Notes under the pieces: model-generated
The model's input: only the letters and a program-made list of their open reading frames with translations
Database searches by the model: none
Told to the model about the DNA's origin: nothing
Assembly (NCBI GenBank): GCA_034231615.1
Contig: CM067298.1
Location: 30,634,127-30,698,126 of the forward strand
Direction: 5' to 3'
DNA: 64,000 bases
DNA from: Meghimatium bilineatum
Taxonomy: Eukaryota; Mollusca; Gastropoda; Stylommatophora; Philomycidae
Made by a program: the position numbers and the translations under genes
Part shown: positions 29,201 through 34,429 of the stretch, piece after piece
How the letters are laid out: every line of letters starts with the position of its first letter
Numbering within the stretch: position 1 is the stretch's first letter

Positions 29201-31701
29201 AGAATGTGTGAGATCGAGGCTAGGAATACATCACTTCCTTCTTCATTTATTTTCGAAGTAGCGAGTAACACAGAGCAACAATTTCAGTTTTATTAGGTCT
29301 GGAAATTTGGAAGCCATCTTTTCTTATATTGACTACTTGTCTTCCCGAACTAATAAATGTATAGCTTGCAAGATATTTTATCGTAAATAATTAAGAAATG
29401 TTAATATATACGAGGCGTGTTCAAATGAAAACGGGACTTGTGGATTTATTTAAAAAGTATCATACGCAATTTAATATTTTCAACGGAATTGAACAAAGCA
29501 ACCACTTGTGAATAAGAATGCACCTGGGTTCATCAGAAAAAATCTCAGTATGCATTTAGGCAAGCATCCCACTGTTTAGGTAGATGTCGAATGCCGTCCG
29601 AGAAAAAGTTGCGTGGCTGTTCTCTGAACCATGTGGTCACCGCTGTCTTCACGTCTGCGTCGCTGTTGAATCGCTGTCCCTTTAGTGCTTTCTTCAACGG
29701 TCCGAACAAATGGAAATCACACGGGGATAAATCGGGACTATAGGCTGGGTGATGAAGAACTTCCCAATTCTTCTTTGCCAATGTTTCCTGCACAATTTTT
29801 GCGACGTGCGGACGAGCGTTGTCGTGGAGAAGAATCACACCTTGAGAAAGTCTGCCTGGTCGCTTAGCCTTGATGGCCTTATGCAGCTTGTCTAAAGTGT
29901 CTTTATAATGGGCGGCATTGATGTTGACACCAGGTTCCTTAAAATCAGTCAACAAAAGCCCTTCATGGTCAAAAAATGCAGTCACCATAACCTTCCCAGC
30001 AGAAACCTCCGTCTTTAAACATACGCACCCACTCCATCACTCTGGTCCTCGACAAACATTTGTCACCATATGCTGCCTTCATTCTCCGATGAATGTCTAC
30101 TGCTTGACATCCTTCAAATGAAAGAAACTGGATCACAGCACGCTGATTCACTTTGGACGGATTCGGAATCACACCCGCCATATTGTTAACAGTCTTCTGC
30201 AGCACATATGCATGCTGGGAAGATGAACACGTGACCGTATGTAAATTATTGGATACTCATTACTAGTGCAAAATGTCATCAATATCAGTGCGCTCTATCA
30301 CGCGTGGTGTAACAAGTCCCGTTTTCATTTGAACACGCCTCGTATTATATATATACAATTCAATTTTAATTATGCAAATTTGGCGCCATTGTGAATATCA
30401 ATTAGCTATGAATGCTTCCTAACCTTTACAGAAATAATCAGCTCGGTTCTACTTCTCTGTGATACTTTTTCTAAAAATGTTATTTATATTTTCCTATATT
30501 ATTCCATGTAAATTATTTTGATGTAAAATTACGGTAATTCATACCTTTTTTTCAGAAGTGACCTACAGACTTGGTGAGGTGTTGTTGAATTAAAATATTC
30601 AAGTGCTAGCAAGCTGTGGTATTTATAATGCTGTAAACCCATTTTGGAAATTTAGTCCAAGTACCTAAAAGAATGGTCTGCGCAAGTAAGGTACAGTTCT
30701 TCACTGTGACCTTTGCTCTAGTTTCGAGGTATTTCCTAACCTTTGTATTGTGATTGTCATGCAGAGCGCTATTGCTGTATGATTGATTTTGGTATATAAG
30801 TAGTATTTAAAATTAAGTAATATTTATTGCAAACAGTTGCATTAGAATTAGTGTTTAGGTGTTAATGATTAGAATCAGTTTCTAGTATTTACAATTAAGG
30901 TAAATTATTATTATATACAATAGCGGAAAAATATAAGGAACATGCACAGTGGTATACATTAGCAGACGGAAAGAACAGAAATATTAATGGAGTTGGTTTC
31001 TGGAATTAAAAAAGTGTATCCCACAGAGAATGCTGAATAAGGTGTGTCGTTTTATTCACATTGTTACAGTTTATCAACCCTACGGATTATTGATGATTTT
31101 TTCCAGGGAAATCTATGACGTCAGCTAGTTAAAAATGTAAACCGTGTGCTATTTATAGCACAGTGAAGAACTAATCTTTACTACTTTTACTGAATGGTAG
31201 TCTGACTCCGAATGGTTGAGGACAGATGTATTTGGGAGGTTTTTGTGCTGATGTCAAACCTTAGCGGACACTTCGTGATGTCTCACCTTTCATAAGTGTG
31301 ACCCATTTTTTGACCAAGTGTTTGTCTTATTATTATTAGTGGCAATATTTTAACCTATTTTAATTTGCTGATAGGACGTGTTACTGCTAGAACTAGAAAA
31401 ATAGAGGCTAAGAAAGTAAAGAAAAAACATCAACAGAGTGGGCCTACGCCTGCACTAGCATATTTCGGTTGTAGTGGTGTGCGTTAGATCTATTACCAAA
31501 TGGAAAATAATCTTATAACAATATAATTCAATATATGTAATGCATAACGATGCAATTCTAAATAATAGCTTACTTCTTGAAATCCGAAGTGAAAAAACTA
31601 CTACTAGCTGGATCTGTGCTAACGTCGCCCTCTCCACTGCCAGTTGAACTTGGTGGCCTGTCGTTGGCATATGATGATGCCTGGAATCCATTACCTGCCA
31701 T
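2161..31701 (-). CDS. AP3B: AP-3 adaptor complex beta subunit, 5' 14 exons (gene continues past left edge)
   Basis: This is a large subunit of the AP-3 adaptor. With delta, mu3 and sigma3 it sorts membrane cargo from endosomes or the trans-Golgi to lysosomes and lysosome-related organelles; the fly orthologue is the eye-colour gene ruby (family knowledge). Fourteen minus-strand exons join without a frameshift or stop into 1452 nt, 484 codons. Exons (high to low): 31701-31574, 26812-26737, 25560-25486, 22972-22877, 20709-20549, 14823-14757, 13812-13630, 12274-12083, 10506-10409, 6466-6412, 6157-6086, 5765-5703, 4483-4351, 2213-2161. The product has a Ser-rich leader, then Adaptin-N HEAT repeats with family signatures such as [32 protein letters not shown] and [12 protein letters not shown]. 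An acidic and lysine-rich insert lies at about residues 263-300. Family members are near 1,080 residues, so roughly 45 percent is here. The ear and hinge lie off the window. One intron has a GC donor. Confidence 0.95.
2836..2934 (+). mobile_element. SINE-1 copy, 5' half (interrupted by insertion)
   Basis: This is the left half of a short interspersed repeat that also occurs at 15009, 32184, 40243 and 41492. It starts near gccgaggacggatatgt and stops at tggaaatctagt, where another element has been inserted. The right half resumes at 3539 after the 12-bp target duplication. Confidence 0.75.
2935..3538 (+). mobile_element. 604-bp retroposon inserted in SINE-1, 12-bp target duplication
   Basis: The element is bounded by a perfect direct repeat, tggaaatctagt, at 2923-2934 and 3539-3550, so it entered a SINE-1. 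Its 3' part (about 3402-3538, ending cccacagacgcaaccacatg) is repeated in reverse orientation at 27603-27745, showing an interspersed family. There is no coding capacity; the short frames inside are not conserved. No terminal inverted repeats are seen, and the mode of transposition is inferred from the target duplication. It could be a SINE or a 5'-truncated non-autonomous retroposon. Confidence 0.6.
3539..3621 (+). mobile_element. SINE-1 copy, 3' half
   Basis: It continues the SINE-1 of 2836 from the duplicated tggaaatctagt through accattgttctgctacaaga to a (GAA)n tail, gctgaagaagaagaag. The (GAA)n tail is shared by the other copies. Confidence 0.75.
3622..4350. other. AP3B intron 13 remainder
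   Basis: T-rich intron sequence. The minus strand has a weak LINE-like translation (for example [19 protein letters not shown]) near 4085-4150, but stops and shifts are too many to call it. The short frames are chance. Confidence 0.4.
4351..4483 (-). CDS. AP3B: AP3B exon 13
   Basis: The exon is 133 nt, with acceptor tttcag|ACA and donor GATG|gtgagc. It encodes [20 protein letters not shown], then [20 protein letters not shown] and SNRD. Residues 423-466, with the last codon split one and two. Confidence 0.95.
4484..5702. other. AP3B intron 12
   Basis: AT-rich intron of 1.2 kb. I see no repeat with recognisable ends, no RNA gene and no coding signal. Confidence 0.5.
5703..5765 (-). CDS. AP3B: AP3B exon 12
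   Basis: The exon is 63 nt in phase 0, with acceptor catag|TTG and donor CAG|gtacaa. It encodes [20 protein letters not shown] then Q. Residues 402-422. Confidence 0.93.
5793..5916 (+). repeat. Tandem duplication, 2 units of about 62 bp, in AP3B intron 11
   Basis: Two adjacent imperfect copies each begin tatttaatgaatgagat and end tctgtctagaagaataccc. The second differs by a few substitutions and a 2-bp insertion. A third start (tatttaatga) follows. It lies 28 bp from the acceptor of exon 12. Confidence 0.85.
6086..6157 (-). CDS. AP3B: AP3B exon 11
   Basis: The exon is 72 nt in phase 0, with acceptor tatag|GGA and donor AAA|gtgggt. It encodes [20 protein letters not shown] then KLLK, a hallmark [15 protein letters not shown] segment. 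Residues 378-401. Confidence 0.94.
6412..6466 (-). CDS. AP3B: AP3B exon 10
   Basis: The exon is 55 nt, with acceptor tttgcag|A and donor AGA|gtaagt. It encodes (R)[18 protein letters not shown], aligned to the family segment HSEVQYVVL..IATMS..R. Residues 359-377. Confidence 0.92.
6467..7929. other. AP3B intron 9, part left of the mariner
   Basis: AT-rich intron with no clear element. An alternating (AT)n run at 7913-7929 abuts the TA target of the mariner at 7930. The 140-codon frame at 7545-7967 has no family features and runs into the mariner end, so I treat it as chance. Confidence 0.45.
7930..8904 (-). mobile_element. Mariner-family element, 975 bp, internally deleted
   Basis: Terminal inverted repeats start cgagggatggtcaaaaagta at 7930 and end with the complement at 8904, flanked by TA on both sides (7928-7929, 8905-8906), the target duplication of Tc1/mariner elements. 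The same ends occur in the 1285-bp copy at 61923. About 310 bp of the transposase middle are missing. A 19-bp tandem duplication (ttcctcaatcaattgcgtt-like) lies at 8132-8166. Confidence 0.9.
8120..8741 (-). pseudogene. Mariner transposase relic
   Basis: The frame opens with an ATG at 8741 (MAAKD), as in the copy at 62079. The helix-turn-helix domain is recognisable ([20 protein letters not shown], then [14 protein letters not shown]). It is followed directly by the C-terminal catalytic region, [15 protein letters not shown], at about 8245-8295. The deletion removed the first two catalytic aspartates. Frameshifts and stops also break it, so no active enzyme is possible. Confidence 0.85.
9230..10300 (-). 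pseudogene. LINE reverse transcriptase relic, long
   Basis: Read on the minus strand from high to low: [15 protein letters not shown] (near 10100-10150), then [40 protein letters not shown] (catalytic YADD), and then a C-terminal [19 protein letters not shown]-like segment at 9395-9580. These are RT motifs in the order expected for a non-LTR retrotransposon of the type that carries QAGFR.GRGTRD. Stops and shifts show decay. It lies in AP3B intron 9 in the sense direction of that gene. Confidence 0.85.
10409..10506 (-). CDS. AP3B: AP3B exon 9, GC splice donor
   Basis: The exon is 98 nt, with acceptor attcag|GTT. It encodes [20 protein letters not shown] and [12 protein letters not shown] plus AG of a split Arg codon. 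The only donor that keeps the frame and joins exon 10 is ATAG|gcatgt, a GC-AG intron. No GT within a few bases would keep the conserved RLLR.HRE reading. Residues 327-358. Confidence 0.9.
10878..10950 (+). repeat. Degenerate tRNA-like sequence
   Basis: It contains an A-box-like atagctcagtta and a B-box-like aaggttcaatttgc about 50 bp apart, the spacing of an internal Pol III promoter. The arms do not fold into a full cloverleaf. It is likely a SINE head or an old tRNA pseudogene. Confidence 0.35.
11327..11600 (-). mobile_element. SINE-2 copy
   Basis: A member of a second SINE family with copies at 12541, 14221, 21276, 23055, 36944 and 52645. In sense direction it starts near gttgcc.gggtctgaaaggg, carries a catgtcataagaggcgacta-like block, a dyad around gggatgggacagcc, and ends in cctgctaatctgcaggagtt with a GAA-rich tail. 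No ORF. Confidence 0.7.
11685..11997 (+). mobile_element. LINE 3' end with TGATGATAA-type tail
   Basis: It translates as [33 protein letters not shown] and then, past stops, the C-terminal motif [19 protein letters not shown]. This matches the element tail embedded in the piggyBac at 17902 and another at 34138. The end is ggcacttgatgataatgata, a simple TGATGA-like tail. Strongly 5'-truncated. Confidence 0.7.
12083..12274 (-). CDS. AP3B: AP3B exon 8 with acidic-lysine linker
   Basis: The exon is 192 nt in phase 0, with acceptor tacag|GAC and donor GCG|gtacag. It starts [20 protein letters not shown], continues through an Asp/Glu/Ser then Lys-rich low-complexity stretch, and ends [18 protein letters not shown] then NSRNAA. 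The charged insert corresponds to the variable disordered loop of AP-3 beta. Residues 263-326. Confidence 0.94.
12348..12529 (+). repeat. 26-bp minisatellite, 7 copies, AP3B intron 7
   Basis: Seven consecutive 26-bp units of the form attattttattggataaata plus gtgtct. They alternate between ttggataaatag and tttaataaata(g/a) variants, and part of an eighth follows. Variants occur in neighbouring pairs, as expected from duplication of units in blocks. It lies 74 bp upstream of exon 8 in the transcript. Confidence 0.92.
12541..12813 (-). mobile_element. SINE-2 copy
   Basis: It is homologous to the SINE-2 copies over full length, including the cccctttctgcaccggcaac, cctcagtcgcctcgtattac and ataggatgggacagtcaact blocks. 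It directly abuts the 26-bp minisatellite. Confidence 0.75.
13232..13595 (-). mobile_element. LINE 3' end with (TTA)n tail
   Basis: On the minus strand it encodes [20 protein letters not shown] then [14 protein letters not shown], the classic LINE C-terminal segment WFGHV.RH. A further segment related to [12 protein letters not shown]...W follows, and the copy stops in a (TTA)n microsatellite (13232-13252 read in reverse). The same family is seen at 27941, 45185 and 49262. Confidence 0.8.
13630..13812 (-). CDS. AP3B: AP3B exon 7
   Basis: The exon is 183 nt in phase 0, with acceptor ctacag|CTG and donor GAT|gtaaga. It encodes [40 protein letters not shown] and [20 protein letters not shown], ending with D. 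Residues 202-262. Confidence 0.95.
13985..14110 (+). repeat. Possible hAT-type terminal fragment
   Basis: It starts cagtgtttctcaaactcctt, which resembles the terminal inverted repeat of hAT elements, but no matching right end was found. Only a fragment, if real. Confidence 0.25.
14221..14492 (-). mobile_element. SINE-2 copy, diverged
   Basis: It retains ttactggaatgtagtc, ccaaaagatggggtagccaa and ccttagtgttctcttatgat, aligned with other SINE-2 copies, but is the most diverged. Confidence 0.6.
14757..14823 (-). CDS. AP3B: AP3B exon 6
   Basis: The exon is 67 nt, with acceptor tttcag|T and donor ACG|gtatga. It encodes (S)[22 protein letters not shown], matching the family segment after PKLY. 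A 5.7-kb intron full of transposons separates it from exon 5. Residues 179-201. Confidence 0.92.
15009..15172 (-). mobile_element. SINE-1 copy with (GAA)n tail
   Basis: On the minus strand it runs from gccgaagatggatgtgtcgg through caaataaaacattgacacaa to gctgaagaagaagaag. It is a full-length member of the SINE-1 family and abuts the 3' end of the LINE that follows. Confidence 0.85.
15541..17611 (-). pseudogene. LINE A endonuclease C-half, linker and reverse transcriptase
   Basis: Blocks on the minus strand: endonuclease [20 protein letters not shown] near 17580, then [16 protein letters not shown] near 17080 (the SDH/SEYRP-type end of the nuclease). The linker carries [15 protein letters not shown] runs [20 protein letters not shown] and RPISLTS near 16250-16310, [20 protein letters not shown] and [10 protein letters not shown] near 15640-15720. 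The RT catalytic YADD is intact, but the frame is broken in several places. RT motif 1 carries a local minisatellite. Confidence 0.88.
16074..16223 (+). repeat. 37/38-bp tandem repeat inside LINE A RT, 4 copies
   Basis: Four consecutive units begin tgcacaggcaacttgtaaga and end ggtctgcagct: two of 37 bp and two of 38 bp (an extra A in the run). The unit encodes the PISLTS region of the RT in the sense of the LINE, so the conserved motif has been repeated in place. Unit 1 has tgatctgc where the others have tggtctgc. Confidence 0.93.
17873..19519 (+). pseudogene. piggyBac transposase, copy 1 (N-terminus disrupted)
   Basis: The original start is at 17870 or just after ([10 protein letters not shown]), as in the intact copy. 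A LINE tail splits it after ten codons, and an internal deletion removes the acidic N-terminal region. From 18251 a 422-codon frame remains open to the stop at 19519 and keeps the whole catalytic core: [11 protein letters not shown] (first Asp), [14 protein letters not shown] (second Asp), [16 protein letters not shown] (third Asp). It also keeps the Cys/His-rich C-terminal domain ([18 protein letters not shown]). It differs from the intact copy by few residues, so the disruption is recent. Confidence 0.93.
17902..18085 (+). mobile_element. LINE 3' tail inserted in piggyBac transposase
   Basis: A 184-bp piece with 9-bp direct repeats atactgatg at 17893-17901 and 18086-18094. It encodes the C-terminal end of a LINE protein, [20 protein letters not shown] then [19 protein letters not shown] and stop, and ends in ggcacctgatgatg. 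The same tail lies at 11685 and 34138. Comparison with the unbroken copy at 61600 confirms it as an insertion. Confidence 0.9.
19825..20325 (-). pseudogene. LINE A 5' region and endonuclease start
   Basis: On the minus strand the stretch below about 19950 encodes [15 protein letters not shown], the start of the APE endonuclease (N of HWN is a catalytic-site residue). Upstream, 19985-20325 is GC-richer untranslated leader shared with LINE B. The piggyBac at 19824 separates this piece from the rest. Confidence 0.82.
20549..20709 (-). CDS. AP3B: AP3B exon 5
   Basis: The exon is 161 nt, with acceptor acacag|GAT and donor TATAG|gttagg. It runs from [20 protein letters not shown] to HAIPKLY and carries the most conserved stretch of AP-3 beta ([27 protein letters not shown]). 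The last codon is split two and one. Residues 126-178. Confidence 0.95.
20710..21275. other. AP3B intron 4, left part
   Basis: AT-rich intron; I see no named element or coding signal. Confidence 0.45.
21276..21545 (-). mobile_element. SINE-2 copy
   Basis: Full-length relative of the family, with gcagattagcaggatgtagt, tatgggatgggacagccaat and tcccctttcggaccacaata. Confidence 0.75.
21546..22876. other. AP3B intron 4, right part
   Basis: AT-rich intron with no recognisable transposon ends. The short frames look like chance. Confidence 0.45.
22877..22972 (-). CDS. AP3B: AP3B exon 4
   Basis: The exon is 96 nt in phase 0, with acceptor tttcag|GTG and donor AAG|gtaagc. It encodes [20 protein letters not shown] and on to FQRALK. 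A 51-bp imperfect copy of its acceptor and first coding bases lies just upstream in the transcript (22998-23048). Residues 94-125. Confidence 0.94.
22998..23048 (-). repeat. AP3B: Partial duplicate of AP3B exon 4 acceptor and first codons
   Basis: These 51 bp repeat 22939-22989 with four substitutions: a copy of the polypyrimidine tract, cag acceptor and the first 34 coding bases ([11 protein letters not shown] instead of [11 protein letters not shown]). It has no donor, so it cannot act as an exon alone, but it offers a decoy acceptor just upstream of the true exon. Confidence 0.85.
23055..23318 (+). mobile_element. SINE-2 copy with probable target duplication
   Basis: Sense-strand copy: ctaagagggcagcaaagaat, catgtcataagaggcaatta, gggatggagttggctgtccc and gtttgagaatgaatgcataa. 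The right flank agacaaaaggtattttatat repeats the left flank agacaaaagacattttatat at 22980, an 18-bp near-perfect target duplication that also encloses the exon 4 duplicate. Confidence 0.8.
23319..24180. other. AP3B intron 3 segment
   Basis: Mixed composition. 23880-24110 is richer in C and T on one strand, but no repeat ends or coding signal could be assigned. Confidence 0.4.
24205..24560 (-). pseudogene. LINE reverse transcriptase relic
   Basis: The minus strand reads [20 protein letters not shown] and then [20 protein letters not shown]. The catalytic YADD has become YIGD, so the enzyme centre is lost. Same general type as the relic at 9.7 kb. Confidence 0.8.
24561..25214. other. AP3B intron 3 segment
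   Basis: AT-rich, with a poly-C run at 24909-24917. Nothing I can name. Confidence 0.4.
25215..25402 (+). pseudogene. LINE RT fragment, plus strand
   Basis: [40 protein letters not shown] and DRGTTKK match the N-terminal RT block NYRPISL...EQAGFRKGRGT of LINEs. Only this block is present. Confidence 0.85.
25486..25560 (-). CDS. AP3B: AP3B exon 3
   Basis: The exon is 75 nt in phase 0, with acceptor tatag|ATG and donor GAG|gtagca. It encodes [20 protein letters not shown] then SKNLE, as in the family. Residues 69-93. Confidence 0.93.
25561..26307. other. AP3B intron 2 segment
   Basis: AT-rich. A short stretch near 25690-25740 (tttaaccagaattcaagaag, cagtcaatggaatg) resembles mariner sequence at 62585-62620 and may be a small mariner relic. 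Otherwise nothing is seen. Confidence 0.35.
26317..26448 (+). mobile_element. 132-bp truncated copy of the GC-rich retroposon
   Basis: It matches the 3' end of the element at 57166-58386 (opposite orientation) from ccatgccgaaatcggatgtg to the A/C-rich tail. A 9-bp direct repeat, ttaaatacc, flanks it at 26308-26316 and 26449-26457, so it is a separate, 5'-truncated insertion. It keeps the 14-bp palindrome cacggatatccgtg. Confidence 0.85.
26520..26625. other. G/C-rich low-complexity patch
   Basis: A run of C (26547-26556) and a G-rich stretch (gtggggagggggtg) in an AT-rich intron. A similar patch with ccccctcc...gggggagggg lies at 27384-27418. They may be remnants of one repeat, but I cannot prove it. 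Confidence 0.3.
26737..26812 (-). CDS. AP3B: AP3B exon 2
   Basis: The exon is 76 nt with acceptor cag|G and donor GCA|gtaagt. It encodes [20 protein letters not shown] and then KRIIA, the invariant first helix pair of beta adaptins. The first base completes the lysine codon from exon 1. Residues 43-68. Confidence 0.93.
26813..27602. other. AP3B intron 1, left part
   Basis: AT-rich. It contains a 24-bp tandem duplication at 27521-27568 (gtgtgtggatacattatcct, repeated with one change) and a G/C patch near 27384-27418. No gene or clear element. Confidence 0.45.
27603..27745 (-). mobile_element. Sibling of the 604-bp retroposon 3' end
   Basis: On the minus strand it matches 3402-3538: tgtatagatgtcatgctata, aacagcatgtcatctactaa, gtctagtgggctaatggtga and cccacagacacaactgca. 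Ends cannot be set precisely. Confidence 0.7.
27941..28780 (-). mobile_element. LINE 3' part with (TTA)-type tail
   Basis: Minus-strand order: degenerate catalytic box [60 protein letters not shown], then [19 protein letters not shown] and the GGRR..ENPG tail ending in ataataaataata. It is 5'-truncated within RT. It gives the most complete view of the family whose tails lie at 13232, 45185 and 49262. Confidence 0.87.
28781..29410. other. AP3B intron 1 segment
   Basis: Nothing recognisable. The 62-codon plus-strand frame at 28943 is not supported. Confidence 0.4.
29411..30342 (-). mobile_element. Mariner-family element, 932 bp deletion derivative
   Basis: Perfect 31-bp terminal inverted repeats start cgaggcgtgttcaaatgaaa at 29411 and end as the exact complement at 30342, flanked by TA (29409-29410, 30343-30344). 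The element is a different mariner lineage from the one at 7930. Identity of the two ends suggests a young insertion. The middle of the transposase is deleted. It lies in AP3B intron 1. Confidence 0.93.
29545..30178 (-). pseudogene. Mariner (DD34D) transposase, deleted in the middle
   Basis: The N-terminal piece from an ATG at 30178 reads [20 protein letters not shown], then a helix-turn-helix region to [16 protein letters not shown] deletion and frame change follow near 30005. The C-terminal piece (147 codons from 29988) keeps [17 protein letters not shown] and [17 protein letters not shown]. Between the Asp of HDN and the Asp of PCDF are 34 residues, the DD34D spacing. The first catalytic Asp was in the missing middle, so no active enzyme can be made. 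Confidence 0.9.
30695..31172 (-). mobile_element. TIR element with promoter-like end, copy 1 (478 bp)
   Basis: The ends agttcttcactgtg (30695) and cacagtgaagaact (to 31172) are exact inverted repeats, and weaker similarity continues outward (agtaaggtac / aatctttact). The interior is homologous to 38190-38974 in reverse. Next to the right end it carries ctatttatagcac and tgacgtca, a TATA-like and CRE-like pair. No ORF. A target duplication could not be identified, so the superfamily is not assigned. Confidence 0.7.
31574..31701 (-). CDS. AP3B: AP3B exon 1 (start codon)
   Basis: The ATG lies at 31701-31699 and begins [14 protein letters not shown]. The exon ends in SFFTSDFKK, which matches the conserved leader just before the HEAT solenoid (the DPAS...F.SD(Y/F)K pattern of AP-3 beta). 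The donor is AA|gtaagc with the codon split after two bases. This is the first ATG that gives the family N terminus. Residues 1-42. Confidence 0.92.
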
Positions 31702-32183
31702 ATCTGTGTGCTCAATTTAAATTGCAAAAACTAATATAATATCCCGCTTATACGATATTCGTGAGTTCAAAGGGTACCAAATAAACTGTAACGGGACGTG
31801 AACACCATTGCCATTGCAATTAACAAATCTCCGGATGTATTTCGCATTCATTTACCGGAAGTCACATGTATTTTTTCCTGCCTGGTACAATCATATCATA
31901 ACAGTAACGTCAACATATCAGAGAATGGTTTTAGTTCGGGCAGGATGGGAAGGGGGCGGTGTATATTAAATTGCCTTCGTCCAGTATGCAATTGAATTTG
32001 TAGTTTTAAATTAGGAGGTAACAAAAAAAAATTTTAAGTGAACAATAGAAAATGATTTTGCGTATTTTACAGCTCCCTTCTGCCCATAGAGTAAGTCAAC
32101 AATGGGGGAGGGGAGAGAAGTAGTCTTAAAAGGTTGCCAATTGTTAGCAAAGGGAAGAAGGATTGCCAAAAGCTGTCAATACC
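31702..32183. promoter_or_regulatory. AP3B: Presumed AP3B promoter region
   Basis: The transcription start must lie between the AP3B ATG (31701) and the repeats that begin at 32184. The first 100 bp upstream hold a few CpGs (acgatattcgtgag, gtaacgggacgtg) but no clear TATA box. This is inference from position only. Confidence 0.3.
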
Positions 32184-32308
32184 GCCGAAGACGGATGTGT
32201 TTGGCTATTAACGTAAAAACGGCGACACAACGGGCTCTCTGGACTACATAGGATCATTGTCCTGCTTCAAGAAAGATCCAGCGGGAGTATGAGAATGAAG
32301 AAGAAAAG
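32184..32308 (+). mobile_element. SINE-1 copy
   Basis: Starts gccgaagacggatgtgtttg, has ctctctggactacatagg, ccagcgggagtatgagaatg and a short GAA tail. Slightly shortened in the middle. Confidence 0.8.
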
Positions 32309-32589
32309 CTGTTAAAATGATTGTTTAAATATAGGCCTACACCAATTAAAATTGTTTGAATTTGAAACATTTTTATTAAAATGTGAAACAAAACGTAGTT
32401 TTCTAACTTTTTGGAGTCATGGGTACGATTTTGGGACATAATAAAGCAATGGAATCCCTGAACTTCTGACAGATGTTGACAAGGGAAGGGGTTGAACAAA
32501 ATTGTTGATTTAATTTATGGACAGCTCTTATCTGTCTATTTAAAGTCTATCCCCAAGTGGATGATGGTCAAAGTATCAACACTCACCTT

Positions 32590-33990
32590 TAAGCGTAGGG
32601 GTGATGACTGGAAACTTTAGTTGTATATCCAAGGGAAAATGCATCGCCTTGGCTAGGTTGAATCCGTATTTGTTCAGGGCTGTTGGTGTTTATCTATTCC
32701 TCTTTTTCTATGTGAATGAATGAATCTTCTTATGTTATATGTTCTTGTCGGTAGTTGGTTATGATTCATTCTCGTAAGGTGTCCAAACCATTTTATTTGT
32801 TTGTTTCCCGATGTATTCTATTTAATTTCATGTTATACTTTGTGCATGTTGTCGTGAGTGCATTAATATGATTTTTATAACTGCTGTTCCTCTACGTAGA
32901 TAATTAATTATCAGCCAATAGCAATTCGTTATTGCGTGATTTAATTTCTCTTCAGATTCTTCTCTTATTACTGTACTATTTAATTTCTTATTTTTTGTGT
33001 GTAATTATGTCCATGTTTATATTAAAAAGTATAGGTGAGAGCACACGACCTTGTCTTAACCCTGATTTTATTTTGAAAGATGAAGTCATTCCTTCAGTAG
33101 TTCATGCGGAGCTTTGGCGGTTCTGGTAAGTGACTTGTATATTTATTATATCTGACCTTTTCTTCTATAGTTTAGTGTTTTCAATAATGAATTTCTGTTG
33201 ACACTATCAAATATCCAAAAAAGCATATGTGCAACTTACTCCTCTCCTGAATTCAAACTGGGAGGAGCTCAATTATGGGTCTGTGATTTATCTTAGAAGT
33301 ATTTCTGAAATTTTTCCTGTGTGACTTAGTAGGGAGATACCTGTGCGTGAATCACATTCTCTTTTGTTTCTTTTGTTCTTCCATATTGGTACTATTTGTT
33401 AGTTTTGCCAGTCTTCTTTCATCCCATGCTATTTTGATTAGTCGTGTTAACCATTTCACCCGTTTCCTTGCATGCTCTTTATTGCTTCGTTAGTTATAAG
33501 GCCTTCTCCTGACGATTTGTTATTCATCATTCGGAGATGACATTTTAATACTACTTCTATTTCTTGGTCAGGTTTTACAATGTCTTGGTTTGTTGGAATG
33601 TAAATTATACTCTATTGTTATGTTGGTGTTGTATAACTCTTGAAAATATTATTTCCATATTTCTTTTCTGTCTATGCTATTTAGTACTGGATTGCCTTTT
33701 TAAAAAATCATTTATGAATATGATGAAGTTGTAGCTTTCGTTTCTCTAATTGATTTGATACTTTTGAAAAATTATCTATGTCTTGTCTCTCAAATTTTTG
33801 TTAGATGGTCTTCATGTTCATTCCAGGAGTTAGATTGTTCTTCTTTTATTATGCGTTTAGCATTAATTCTTGTTGTCTATATTGTAAGTAGTGTTCTTGA
33901 TTGTATCCATGTTTTGAAACACGGTTTCTTCGTTTGAATAACCATCATTATTTCATCGCTCCATCATGCAGTTTCCTTTCGCCGCATAGC
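32590..33990 (-). pseudogene. LINE reverse transcriptase relic, heavily decayed
   Basis: Minus-strand fragments in LINE order: MEIIFSRVIQHQHNN-like near 33620-33660, SGLRQGRVLSPILFNINMDI near 33010-33070 (RT block B), and a tail region TNKMVW near 32790. No reading frame survives for more than about 30 codons. Confidence 0.65.
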
Positions 33991-34109
33991 TTATATTTTG
34001 TTGCTTAACATTGCTTATTTGAAAGTGTCCCATTATTTTGAGATGTTTTCAGTCTCTTTTGGTAATGTTAGAAATGTGTGTGCCTTTTTGCCATTTTTTC
34101 ATTGTGTGA

Positions 34110-34255
34110 ACTCCCCCACCCACCCTTATCTCCCGGCCTGATCTGACATGATTTGGTAAAGAGTCAACGACGATCCTGAACATAGAGAGTTGTGAAGATC
34201 CATGATCACTTTCGCCAGTCGACACGGCATCTGAGGATAATGATGATAAATAGTA
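34110..34255 (+). mobile_element. LINE 3' tail, TGATGATAA type
   Basis: It matches the tails at 11900 and 18000: ttggtaaagagtcaacgacg, atagagagttgtgaagatcc, catgatcactttcgccagtc and ggcatctgaggataatgatg. Ends in the TGATGATAAA tail. Confidence 0.75.
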
Positions 34256-34429
34256 GCTGCTCTCACACCTTATTGTTACTGTATGTTCCCAATATATAGG
34301 CCTACTTCTAAAATCTATATGCCTACTCCTAAAATGAGTCATAAATCTAATAGTTTATTCTAGAATGAGTACATAAGGAAAAATGGTCATACATTCTCAA
34401 ACATTTGTTACAGAGGGCACGCAGCTCAG

